Assembly (NCBI GenBank): GCA_958419975.1 | Contig: CATZIG010000150.1 | Coordinates: 1-5,135 of the forward strand | Reading direction: 5' to 3' | Origin: an uncultured Collinsella sp. | GTDB taxonomy: Bacteria > Actinomycetota > Coriobacteriia > Coriobacteriales > Coriobacteriaceae | DNA: 5,135 nt | In this document: positions 1 through 5,135 of the stretch, piece by piece | How the letters are laid out: each line of letters begins with the position of its first letter | How positions within the stretch are numbered: position 1 is the stretch's first letter | The notes under the pieces: model-generated | Seen by the model: only the letters and a program-made list of their open reading frames with translations | Database searches by the model: none | What the model was told of the DNA's origin: nothing | Made by a program: the position numbers and the translations under genes

Positions 1-20
1 TAAATATGCAGTTCAGCGAG

Positions 21-43
21 GTGCTAGCGATGTGCTAGCGGAT
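21..43. repeat. Short tandem duplication across the xerD stop codon
   Basis: GTGCTAGCGAT (21-31) is followed at once by GTGCTAGCGGAT (32-43). Each copy contains the palindrome GCTAGC. The 11-base period shifts the frame, so the copy read first encodes sense codons (Leu-Ala) and the second supplies the TAG stop of xerD. The protein still ends about where XerD proteins normally do. Confidence 0.7.
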
Positions 44-965
44 GCGCCGCCAGATAGACCTCGGTCAGTTGTGTTCGGTCGACATGCGTGTAGACCTGCG
101 TGGTCGAAATATCGGCATGGCCCAAAATCTCCTGCAGCACACGCAGGTCGGCACCGCCCGCGAGCATGTGGGTGGCAAAGGAGTGGCGCAAGGTATGGGG
201 ATGGAGCCCCACCAGCCCCACCTGACGCCCATACCGCTCGCATATCGCATGCACGGCCTGGCGCGACAGGCGACGTCCGTTCTTATTTAAAAAGACCGCC
301 GAGGTCTCGGTTCCGCAGGCATGGGCCGCCAAGCGAGAACGTCCCTCAGTTACATAGAGCGTCAGAGCTCGCGCCGCGCTTCCCACCAGCGGTGACAGGC
401 GTTCCTTTGAGCCCTTACCGCGAACGAGCACAAAGCCATCGTCGATATGGATATCGCCCACATCGAGTCCCACCAACTCGCTCACACGCAAACCGCATCC
501 ATAGAGCACTTCCAAGATGGCATGGTCACGCAAGCCCATCTCGCCCTCGGGGAAGTCTTGATCGAGCAGCGCCGAGACATCCTCCACCGATAGATACTCC
601 GGCAAACGCTCAGCCTTTTTAGGCAGGCGCAACGCCGCCGTTGGATTTTGGGCCACAGCCCCATCGCGCACCAAAAAGGCATGCAGGCCCTTCACGGCCG
701 CAAGCGCACGCTCCACCGAGGCATCGGAATAGCCCCCATCGCGACGGTCGGCAACAAAGCCCTCCACGACCTGACGGGTCACCTCTTCAAAAGACACAAT
801 ACCCGCCCGCTCCAGATAGGCGCAGTACGTCGTCAGGTCACGACGATAGGCCGCAATCGTGTTGCGCGCCAAACCCCGCTCGACCGCGAGGCAATCGAGA
901 TACTCCCCCGCCGCCACGGCGAGCGACGAGGGAGTAGCTTCGGTATGTTCCTTATTCGACGGCAC
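24..965 (-). CDS. xerD: Site-specific tyrosine recombinase XerD
   Basis: Cytoplasmic tyrosine recombinase. With XerC it resolves chromosome dimers at the dif site near the replication terminus. The 313-residue protein has the usual two parts: an N-terminal core-binding (SAM-like) domain at about residues 14-110 and a C-terminal catalytic domain from about 125. All six expected active-site residues are present: Arg160 (in GLRVSEL), Lys184 (in RGKGSKER), His257 and Arg260 (in HPHTLRHSFATH), His283 (in LGHADISTT) and the nucleophile Tyr292 (in QVYTHV). Their spacing matches E. coli XerD as I recall it. The GTG start at 965 is chosen because it lies 2 nt after the pyrG stop and gives a normal family length; the open frame continues upstream only inside pyrG. 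A second GTG at 917 lacks a ribosome site. Translation is probably coupled to pyrG. XerD rather than XerC is favoured by the GADLRVLQEILGH motif and by the pyrG linkage, but the two are hard to separate by eye. Confidence 0.93.
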   Translation of the reverse strand: MPSNKEHTEATPSSLAVAAGEYLDCLAVERGLARNTIAAYRRDLTTYCAYLERAGIVSFEEVTRQVVEGFVADRRDGGYSDASVERALAAVKGLHAFLVRDGAVAQNPTAALRLPKKAERLPEYLSVEDVSALLDQDFPEGEMGLRDHAILEVLYGCGLRVSELVGLDVGDIHIDDGFVLVRGKGSKERLSPLVGSAARALTLYVTEGRSRLAAHACGTETSAVFLNKNGRRLSRQAVHAICERYGRQVGLVGLHPHTLRHSFATHMLAGGADLRVLQEILGHADISTTQVYTHVDRTQLTEVYLAAHPLAHR

Positions 966-967
966 CC

Positions 968-2629
968 TTAGTCCGTAGCGAGGTTCATGGGCGTCACCTG
1001 CAGACGGTCGACACCCTCGTGCTGGCCGATCGAAGCGCGCACGAACTCGCGGAACAGCGGCTGCGGGTTGGTCGGGCGGCTCTTGAACTCGGGATGAGCC
1101 TGAGTTGCCACATACCACGGATGCACGTCGCGCGGCAGCTCGACCATCTCTACCAGGCGCTCGTCGGGCGACAGGCCCGAGATAACCAAACCGGCGTCCT
1201 CGAGCTGGTCGCGGAAGGCGTTGTTGAACTCAAAGCGATGACGGTGACGCTCGTAGACGAGCTCCTCGCCATATGCCTCGCGAGCAAGAGTATCGGCGGC
1301 GAGCTTACACGGATAGGCGCCCAGGCGCATGGTGCCGCCCTTCTCGGTCACGTCCTCCTGCGAGCTCATCAGATCGATGACACTATACGGGCCATCCGGA
1401 TCGAACTCGGAGGAGCTGGCGCCGGCAAGGCCGACGACGTTGCGCGCAAATTCGCACACGGCCACCTGCATACCCAGGCAAATGCCCAGATACGGAATCT
1501 TGTGCTCACGGGCAAACTCGGCCGCGAGGATCTTGCCCTCCAGGGCGCGCTTGCCAAAGCCGCCGGGGACCAGGATGCCCGAGGCGTCGCCCAGAACCTC
1601 GGAGACATTCTGCTCGTCGAGGCTCTCGCCGTCGACCAGCTGGACGTCCACATGGCGATCGTAGAAGACGCCCGCATGGTGCAGGGCCTCGATAACCGAC
1701 AGGTACGCATCGGGCAGCTGTGTGTACTTGCCCACGACGGCGATCTTCACCTTGTCGGCGTGATGGTTGGCGTGATTCTGTTTGCGCAGGAACTCGTTCC
1801 ACTCGCTCATGTCGCGCTCACGCGGGTCCAGACCCAGGCGCTCGCAAATGCGCAGGTCAAAGTCCTGCTCGGCAAGCAGCTGCGGAACATCGTAAATGCT
1901 CGCGCAGTCCTCGTTGGTAAAGACGCAATCGGTGTCGACGTCGCAGAAGCTTGCGATCTTTCCGCGGATAGCGTCATCGATATGGTGGTCGGAGCGCAGC
2001 ACGATGATATCGGGCTGGATACCAAAGCTGCGGAGCTCCTTGACGGAATGCTGCGTGGGCTTGGTCTTGACCTCGTGGGCGGCGGCGATATAGGGAACGA
2101 GCGACACGTGGATGTAGCAGACGTTCTCGGAGCCGGCCTCCTTGCGGTACTGACGGATGGCCTCGACAAACGGTTGGGACTCGATGTCGCCAATCGTGCC
2201 GCCCAGCTCGGTGATGACTACATCGGAGCCGGTCTGCTCCTCGATGCGGCGGAACTTGTCCTTAATGGCATTGGTGACGTGGGGAATCACCTGCACGGTA
2301 CCGCCCAAAAAGTCGCCGCGACGCTCGCGGGCGATCAAGCTCTTATAGATGGCGCCGGTCGTAAAGTTGGAATCGCGGGTCAGGTTCTCATCAATAAAGC
2401 GCTCGTAATGACCCAGGTCCAGGTCGGACTCGTAACCATCCTCGGTAACGAAGACCTCACCATGCTGGAAGGGGCTCATGGTACCGGGGTCGACGTTCAG
2501 ATACGGATCGGCCTTCTGCATCGTTACTTTGTAGCCACGCGACTTGAGCAGACGGCCCAGCGAGGCCGCGGTGATACCCTTGCCCAAGGACGAAACCACG
2601 CCACCGGTTACGAACACATGCTTGGTCAT
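968..2629 (-). CDS. pyrG: CTP synthase (glutamine-hydrolysing)
   Basis: Converts UTP to CTP using ATP and ammonia from glutamine, the last step of pyrimidine nucleotide synthesis; cytoplasmic. At 553 residues it is full length. The N-terminal synthetase domain (about 1-270) opens with the hallmark MTKHVFVTGGVVSSLGKGIT, with the P-loop lysine at Lys17. Asp71 (in SDLDLGHYERF) and Glu141 (in ITELGGTIGDIE) are the likely Mg-ATP ligands. The class I glutamine amidotransferase domain (about 295-540) has the oxyanion loop PGGFG at 355-359, nucleophile Cys384 (in LGICLGMQ), and His512 and Glu514 (in AHPEF) completing the triad. The ATG at 2629 is preceded by CAGGT, about nine bases upstream, a moderate ribosome site. 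A terminator upstream separates it from the winged-helix gene, so it has its own promoter in 2685-2750. xerD follows 2 nt after its stop. No damage is visible. Confidence 0.98.
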   Translation of the reverse strand: MTKHVFVTGGVVSSLGKGITAASLGRLLKSRGYKVTMQKADPYLNVDPGTMSPFQHGEVFVTEDGYESDLDLGHYERFIDENLTRDSNFTTGAIYKSLIARERRGDFLGGTVQVIPHVTNAIKDKFRRIEEQTGSDVVITELGGTIGDIESQPFVEAIRQYRKEAGSENVCYIHVSLVPYIAAAHEVKTKPTQHSVKELRSFGIQPDIIVLRSDHHIDDAIRGKIASFCDVDTDCVFTNEDCASIYDVPQLLAEQDFDLRICERLGLDPRERDMSEWNEFLRKQNHANHHADKVKIAVVGKYTQLPDAYLSVIEALHHAGVFYDRHVDVQLVDGESLDEQNVSEVLGDASGILVPGGFGKRALEGKILAAEFAREHKIPYLGICLGMQVAVCEFARNVVGLAGASSSEFDPDGPYSVIDLMSSQEDVTEKGGTMRLGAYPCKLAADTLAREAYGEELVYERHRHRFEFNNAFRDQLEDAGLVISGLSPDERLVEMVELPRDVHPWYVATQAHPEFKSRPTNPQPLFREFVRASIGQHEGVDRLQVTPMNLATD

Positions 2630-2647
2630 ATTGAGTTACCTGCGCTT

Positions 2648-2679
2648 CCCGTAGAAGTTGTTTATCCACATCTTACGGG
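2648..2679 (-). repeat. Imperfect inverted repeat in the pyrG 5' leader
   Basis: On the minus strand CCCGTA (2679-2674) can pair with TACGGG (2653-2648). Allowing one bulged A adds two more base pairs, so an RNA hairpin could form in the leader with the DnaA-box sequence in its loop. It lies just upstream of the pyrG ribosome site and does not cover it. No T-run follows, so it is not a terminator. It could be a weak RNA structure, an operator, or chance. Confidence 0.4.
2662..2670 (+). promoter_or_regulatory. Perfect DnaA-box 9-mer in the pyrG leader
   Basis: The plus strand reads TTATCCACA, the strongest consensus DnaA-binding 9-mer. It lies downstream of the predicted pyrG start of transcription and 33 bases before the pyrG ATG, where bound DnaA could hinder transcription. 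I saw no second match to TTATNCACA in the window, so this is not an origin cluster. The match is certain; binding is inference. Confidence 0.5.
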
Positions 2680-2684
2680 TCTTC

Positions 2685-2716
2685 ATTGTAATACTCGCGC
2701 CGCGGACCGTTCGCAA
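2685..2716 (-). promoter_or_regulatory. Probable pyrG promoter
   Basis: The promoter must lie between the terminator at 2751 and the pyrG start. On the minus strand TTGCGA (2716-2711) is a fair -35, with TATTAC (2693-2688) 17 bases away. An overlapping TACAAT (2690-2685) is a better -10 hexamer but at 20-base spacing. Either would start transcription near 2680, giving a leader of about 50 bases. The GGGC-type start with a long attenuator used for CTP-sensed pyrG control in Bacillus is not seen. Exact element choice is uncertain. Confidence 0.5.
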
Positions 2717-2750
2717 TTTTTCTCGCGTGCGATTGCATTTCTCAATCTTG

Positions 2751-2782
2751 AAACAAAACGCCGCCCGGTTTCCCAGGCGGCG
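2751..2782 (-). terminator. Intrinsic terminator of the winged-helix gene
   Basis: Read on the minus strand, a 10-bp stem (2782-2773 pairing with 2768-2759, one G·T wobble) closes a GAAA tetraloop and is followed directly by TTTTGTTT. It begins 26 bases after the stop of the winged-helix gene. The opposite strand has no T-run after the stem, so it works in one direction. It insulates pyrG from read-through, meaning pyrG must have its own promoter. Confidence 0.93.
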
Positions 2783-2807
2783 TCGCTGTGGCAAGGGTTA
2801 CATGCTG

Positions 2808-3146
2808 CTATCGATCAGCAACCTCGTCCTCAAGCATTTCTTGAACGAGCATGCCGGTACGGACGCCCTCAAGATACCACTCGCCACGTTCGGTGAGGCA
2901 AATGCCATTTGCAAGCTGCCCGCCGTCGTCGCTATAACGCGAGACGACATCAATCATGCCTTCGGAATCCAAGCGATCGATTGCGGCGCGGGCACGATAC
3001 GGCGAAACCCCCACGCACTCGGCAAGCGTTTTGCGCGAGAAACCATACGGCCCGCCATTGTCTTCGGTTTGCTGGTCGATTTCCATCAACACCAGCACCT
3101 CGACACGCTTCATATCGTTGACACTCGCACGACCCTTGCCCGCCAT
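2808..3146 (-). CDS. Small winged helix-turn-helix DNA-binding protein, target unknown
   Basis: A 112-residue soluble protein that reads as a single winged helix-turn-helix domain; I cannot assign it to a named family. Residues 12-28 form a first helix (MKRVEVLVLMEIDQQ). Residues 38-64 look like the helix-turn-helix, with RKTLAECVGVS followed by the recognition helix PYRARAAIDRLDSEGMI. Residues 65-90 give the wing, with a DDGG turn and a LTERGEWYL strand-helix step as in MarR/PadR-like folds. The tail (92-112) is acidic and helical and could serve dimerisation. The ATG at 3146 is chosen because GAGGAGG lies five bases upstream; the in-frame GTG at 3200 would add 18 unlike residues and lacks such a site. 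It has its own terminator and a likely promoter, so it is probably monocistronic. No ligand-binding domain is present. A transcriptional regulator is likely; autoregulation or control of pyrG is speculation. Confidence 0.85.
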   Translation of the reverse strand: MAGKGRASVNDMKRVEVLVLMEIDQQTEDNGGPYGFSRKTLAECVGVSPYRARAAIDRLDSEGMIDVVSRYSDDGGQLANGICLTERGEWYLEGVRTGMLVQEMLEDEVADR

Positions 3147-3151
3147 AGCAG

Positions 3152-3158
3152 CCTCCTC
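3152..3158 (-). promoter_or_regulatory. Strong ribosome binding site fixing the winged-helix start
   Basis: The minus strand reads GAGGAGG, a near-perfect anti-16S match, with five bases between it and the ATG at 3146. It decides against the longer GTG start at 3200. Confidence 0.9.
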
Positions 3159-3263
3159 AAACCGAGCACGAGCATCTAACGCGCCGTGCGCGACCGACAC
3201 ACCTCACGATGGCAGGTAATATCCATCATGCGGCATCCCGCTAAGGATGAAACAGTTACGGTT

Positions 3264-3269
3264 ATTGTA
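3264..3269 (-). promoter_or_regulatory. Candidate -10 element for the winged-helix gene
   Basis: TACAAT on the minus strand, within GGTATACAATAACC, lies in the only A/T-rich stretch between the DUF1846 terminator and the winged-helix start. No good -35 is found at 16-18 bp. The hexamer is flanked by the 4-bp inverted arms CGGT and ACCG, which might be an operator half-site pair. A start near 3257 would give a leader of about 110 bases containing small inverted repeats: CGCGC/GCGCG at 3180-3192, and GATGG/CCATC at about 3207-3226. Confidence 0.4.
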
Positions 3270-3335
3270 TACCGCTCAAATTGTTTCTAGGCAGGTAAAC
3301 GGCTATTTTTCGCCGAAATAGGCGCTTTATTGATC

Positions 3336-3368
3336 AAAAAGCCGTACCGGGCGCCAACCCGATACGGC
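3336..3368 (-). terminator. Intrinsic terminator of the DUF1846 gene
   Basis: On the minus strand an 11-bp stem (3368-3358 pairing with 3351-3341, one wobble pair) has a six-base loop and is followed by TTTTT. It starts 35 bases after the DUF1846 stop. No T-run follows the stem on the plus strand. It separates the DUF1846 transcript from the winged-helix gene. Confidence 0.93.
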
Positions 3369-3402
3369 CAAAATGCAATGCAATTACCGCGGTGCTTCAA
3401 AC

Positions 3403-4884
3403 TTAGCGGTGGAAGAAACCGCGGCGCTCAAACTTGGGCTCGCAGCACACGTTGATACCCAGTTTGCGCAGTACCGTCTCGTCCGTCGGCGAGATAATCA
3501 CGCTAAAGAAGGCATCGCAACCGCGCAGCTGCTCCAGGCCCGAAAGGACGCGAGCGGCCGTCTCACTCGTGGCCGAGGTGATCGACAGCGCCATAAGTGT
3601 CTCGTCGGTGTGGAGGCGAGGGTTTTTGCTGCCCAGGAAATGCGTCTTGAGCTTGCTGATGGGCTCGATCGCCTCATCGCTAATGACCTCGAGCTCAAGG
3701 TCGACGCCCGAGACATGCTTGAGGGCGTTCATAATGAGCGAACTTGCGGCGCCCAGGCGCGTGGAGGTCTTACCGGTCACCACGGAGCCATCGGGCATGA
3801 CCATGGCACCCACGGGACCACCCGTCAGCTGCTCCCTGGTGAGGGCCGCCGAGCGCGCCGGTGAGTAGTTCTTATCGATGCCGGCTTTCTTCATAATAAT
3901 CTTGAGACGGTCGACTTGCTCATCGCCCACGCCGGTACGGCGCACATTTTCGACCGCGGTAAAGTAGCGGCGGACGATCTCCATCTTGGAAGCGTCGCGG
4001 CAGGCATCGTCATCGGTGATGGCAAAGCCGACCATATTGACGCCCATGTCCGTAGGACTCTGGTAGGGGCTCTTGCCCAGGATCTTTTCCATCAGAGCAC
4101 GGACCACCGGGAAGGCCTCGACGTCGCGGTTGTAGTTGACTGTGGTCTTGTTGTAGGCCTCAAGGTGGAACGAATCGATGATATTGGCGTCGTCGAGGTC
4201 AGCCGTGGCGGCCTCGTAGGCAATATTGACCGGATGCGTCAGAGGAAGATTCCAGACCGGGAAGGTCTCAAACTTGGCATAGCCGGCGGCCGTGCCATGC
4301 TTGTGCTCGTGATAGAGCTGAGACAGGCAGGTGGCAAGCTTGCCCGAGCCAGGACCGGGGGCAGTGACCACGACGAGCGGTCGGGTGGTCTCGACAAACT
4401 CGTTCTTGCCGTAGCCATCGTCGGACACGATCAGATCGACATCGTGCGGATACCCCTCGATGGGATAGTGCAGCTTGGCGGGAATACCGAGCGCGTTCAG
4501 GCGGTTGCGGAACACATCGGCAGCAGGATGGCCGGCGTACTGGGTGATGACCACAGCCGCGACGGCAAAGCCGTTGCCGCGGAACAGGTCAACCAGGCGC
4601 AGCACATCCTCGTCATAGGTAATACCGAGGTCACCACGAGCCTTGTTTTTTTCGATGTGGTTCGCGTTGATCGCGATGATAACCTCGACATCGTCGGCGA
4701 TGCTCTTGAGCATGCGGAACTTGCTGTCCGGTTCAAAACCCGGCAGCACGCGGCTCGCATGATAGTCATCGAACAGCTTACCGCCAAACTCCAAATAGAG
4801 CTTGCCACCAAACTGCGAGATGCGCTCCTTAATGTGAGCAGCCTGCAGCTCGATATACTTCGCGTTGTCGAAACCCTGGCGCAT
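3403..4884 (-). CDS. DUF1846 / UPF0371 family protein of unknown function
   Basis: A 493-residue soluble protein recognised as DUF1846 (UPF0371), whose members are about this length. The biochemical function is not established to my knowledge. Near the N-terminus are FDNAKYIELQ and YLEFGGKLFDDYHASRVLPGF, both typical of the family. Around residues 173-186 the hydrophobic strand RPLVVVTAP leads into GPGSGK (177-182) and then LATCLSQLYHEHKHG. This resembles a P-loop but departs from Walker A: Leu replaces Ser/Thr after the Lys, and Pro occupies the first Gly position. Other conserved-looking blocks are FPVWNLPLTHPVNIAYEAATADL (about 208-230) and the Asn/Asp-rich DMGVNMVGFAITDDDACR (280-297). 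The ATG at 4884 is preferred over the one at 4908. It has GGGAG six bases upstream and yields the family-like start MRQGFDN, whereas the upstream ATG has no ribosome site and adds eight residues. The gene stands alone: a -10 box lies just upstream and a strong terminator follows. No signal peptide or membrane segment is seen. Confidence 0.92.
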   Translation of the reverse strand: MRQGFDNAKYIELQAAHIKERISQFGGKLYLEFGGKLFDDYHASRVLPGFEPDSKFRMLKSIADDVEVIIAINANHIEKNKARGDLGITYDEDVLRLVDLFRGNGFAVAAVVITQYAGHPAADVFRNRLNALGIPAKLHYPIEGYPHDVDLIVSDDGYGKNEFVETTRPLVVVTAPGPGSGKLATCLSQLYHEHKHGTAAGYAKFETFPVWNLPLTHPVNIAYEAATADLDDANIIDSFHLEAYNKTTVNYNRDVEAFPVVRALMEKILGKSPYQSPTDMGVNMVGFAITDDDACRDASKMEIVRRYFTAVENVRRTGVGDEQVDRLKIIMKKAGIDKNYSPARSAALTREQLTGGPVGAMVMPDGSVVTGKTSTRLGAASSLIMNALKHVSGVDLELEVISDEAIEPISKLKTHFLGSKNPRLHTDETLMALSITSATSETAARVLSGLEQLRGCDAFFSVIISPTDETVLRKLGINVCCEPKFERRGFFHR

Positions 4885-4890
4885 ATATGG

Positions 4891-4895
4891 CTCCC
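4891..4895 (-). promoter_or_regulatory. Ribosome binding site fixing the DUF1846 start
   Basis: GGGAG on the minus strand lies six bases before the ATG at 4884. The ATG at 4908 is preceded only by A/T-rich sequence with no such site and would sit about eight bases from the predicted start of transcription, so 4884 is preferred. Confidence 0.7.
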
Positions 4896-4923
4896 GTCCC
4901 GTTTCCATTTAATGTTCTAGGCG

Positions 4924-4929
4924 ATTATA
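4924..4929 (-). promoter_or_regulatory. -10 element of the DUF1846 promoter
   Basis: The minus strand reads TATAAT, a perfect -10 hexamer, 39 bases before the chosen ATG. Transcription would start near 4917, giving a leader of about 33 bases. At 16-18 bp spacing no convincing -35 hexamer is seen (GTATCG at 17 bp), and there is no extended -10 TGN. The promoter may therefore be weak or need an activator. Confidence 0.55.
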
Positions 4930-5009
4930 ACGGAGCCCGCCCTCCCCGATACCCAGACCATCAACAGGCACCAACCAAACATCCGTCAAACCTCTTGTCG
5001 GACATATTT

Positions 5010-5038
5010 GGTGCAAACTAACCTGACCCCATTGCACC
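5010..5038. repeat. Perfect inverted repeat in the intergenic region upstream of the DUF1846 gene
   Basis: GGTGCAA (5010-5016) and TTGCACC (5032-5038) form perfect 7-base arms around a 15-base centre. A further match, GCACCAA at 4968-4974, is the inverse of TTGGTGC at 5008-5014. There is no T-run, so it is not a terminator. The minus-strand text GGGGTCAGGTTAGTTTGCACC resembles the palindromic REP/MITE-like sequences often scattered between genes; that is an impression only. An operator for a gene outside the window is the alternative. Confidence 0.45.
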
Positions 5039-5069
5039 GCCCCATAACACCAACAATGGCAGCGCCGCA

Positions 5070-5099
5070 GGTGGAGCAAAAGTCAGACACTATGACCCA
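5070..5099. repeat. Possible diverged second copy of the intergenic repeat
   Basis: GGTGGAGCAAAAGTCAGAC followed by ACTATGACCCA has the same order of motifs (GGTG, GCAAA, a GAC/CTGAC block, then ACCC) as 5010-5031. The similarity is loose and involves small gaps. The surrounding 5039-5135 shows no supportable gene. GGGGC (5105-5109) and GCCCC (5125-5129) make another short inverted repeat close to the window edge. Confidence 0.25.
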
Positions 5100-5135
5100 A
5101 TCCAGGGGCACGGAAACGACAGGAGCCCCCGCTCG

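Noticed and set aside
32..622. A 196-codon plus-strand frame opposite xerD
   Set aside because: It is rich in Arg, Pro, His and Ala, as expected from the complement of a GC-rich gene. xerD has all its catalytic residues in its own frame.
966..1118. An extended xerD start inside pyrG (51 extra residues)
   Set aside because: The extension overlaps the pyrG C-terminal codons, is Pro/Arg-rich, and is unlike any XerD N-terminus. The GTG at 965 gives the normal length.
2731..2747. GATTG/CAATC inverted repeat upstream of the pyrG promoter
   Set aside because: Five-base arms in A/T-rich promoter sequence are too weak to call an operator without comparison.
1019..2896. A 625-codon open frame on the plus strand across pyrG
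   Set aside because: It is antisense to the whole of a clear, full-length pyrG and runs through its promoter and the adjoining terminator. Its composition is what GC-rich reverse-complement codons produce, and it resembles no family I know.
3147..3200. A GTG start at 3200 for the winged-helix gene
   Set aside because: The ATG at 3146 has a near-perfect ribosome site at ideal spacing, while the 18 extra residues have none.
3176..3229. A 17-codon frame (MMDITCHREVCRSRTAR) in the winged-helix leader
   Set aside because: The only ribosome-site-like sequence is a weak GGGA, there is no recognisable pattern, and a frame of this size is common by chance.
3301..3326. CTATTT/AAATAG hairpin in the plus strand followed by TTTATT, a possible plus-strand terminator
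   Set aside because: No plus-strand gene runs into it, the stem is short with a mismatch, and the tail is not a proper T-run.
3916..4920. A 334-codon plus-strand frame, and smaller ones at 3373-3864, opposite DUF1846
   Set aside because: They are antisense shadows of a well-supported gene. The reading ends at the DUF1846 promoter and no ribosome site is seen.
1..5135. tRNA, rRNA, CRISPR array, dif site, insertion-sequence genes
   Set aside because: I looked for these on both strands and saw no supporting sequence. The coding density and terminators account for nearly all of the window.

Overview
The window is a GC-rich piece of bacterial chromosome with four protein genes, all on the minus strand. 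In order of transcription (right to left) they are a DUF1846/UPF0371 protein, a small winged-helix DNA-binding protein, CTP synthase (pyrG) and the tyrosine recombinase XerD. The base composition, the pyrG-xerD linkage known from Actinomycetota, and the general look of the proteins suggest an actinobacterium, most likely a Coriobacteriia gut anaerobe such as Collinsella. That placement is inferred from memory of the families, not from a search.

Layout. Positions 4909-5135 are non-coding. They hold a perfect -10 hexamer for the DUF1846 gene and an inverted repeat plus a diverged second copy that may be remnants of a small palindromic element. DUF1846 occupies 3403-4884 and ends in a strong intrinsic terminator (3336-3368). 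Positions 3147-3402 are non-coding, with a probable -10 element and leader for the winged-helix gene at 2808-3146, which has its own strong terminator (2751-2782). Positions 2630-2750 hold the pyrG promoter region and leader, including a perfect DnaA-box 9-mer inside an imperfect inverted repeat. pyrG (968-2629) and xerD (24-965) are separated by 2 nt and almost certainly form one translationally coupled unit. Positions 1-23 lie downstream of the xerD stop and are too short to interpret.

The terminators imply at least three transcripts: DUF1846 alone, the winged-helix gene alone, and pyrG-xerD. pyrG makes CTP. XerD resolves chromosome dimers at dif with a partner recombinase encoded elsewhere. 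The winged-helix protein is a candidate regulator with unknown target. DUF1846 has no established function.

I found no new defence, mobile or biosynthetic system here. The points most worth checking are the DnaA box in the pyrG leader, the repeat-rich sequence at 5008-5100, and the two uncharacterised proteins. Several very long plus-strand open frames are antisense shadows of the real genes.
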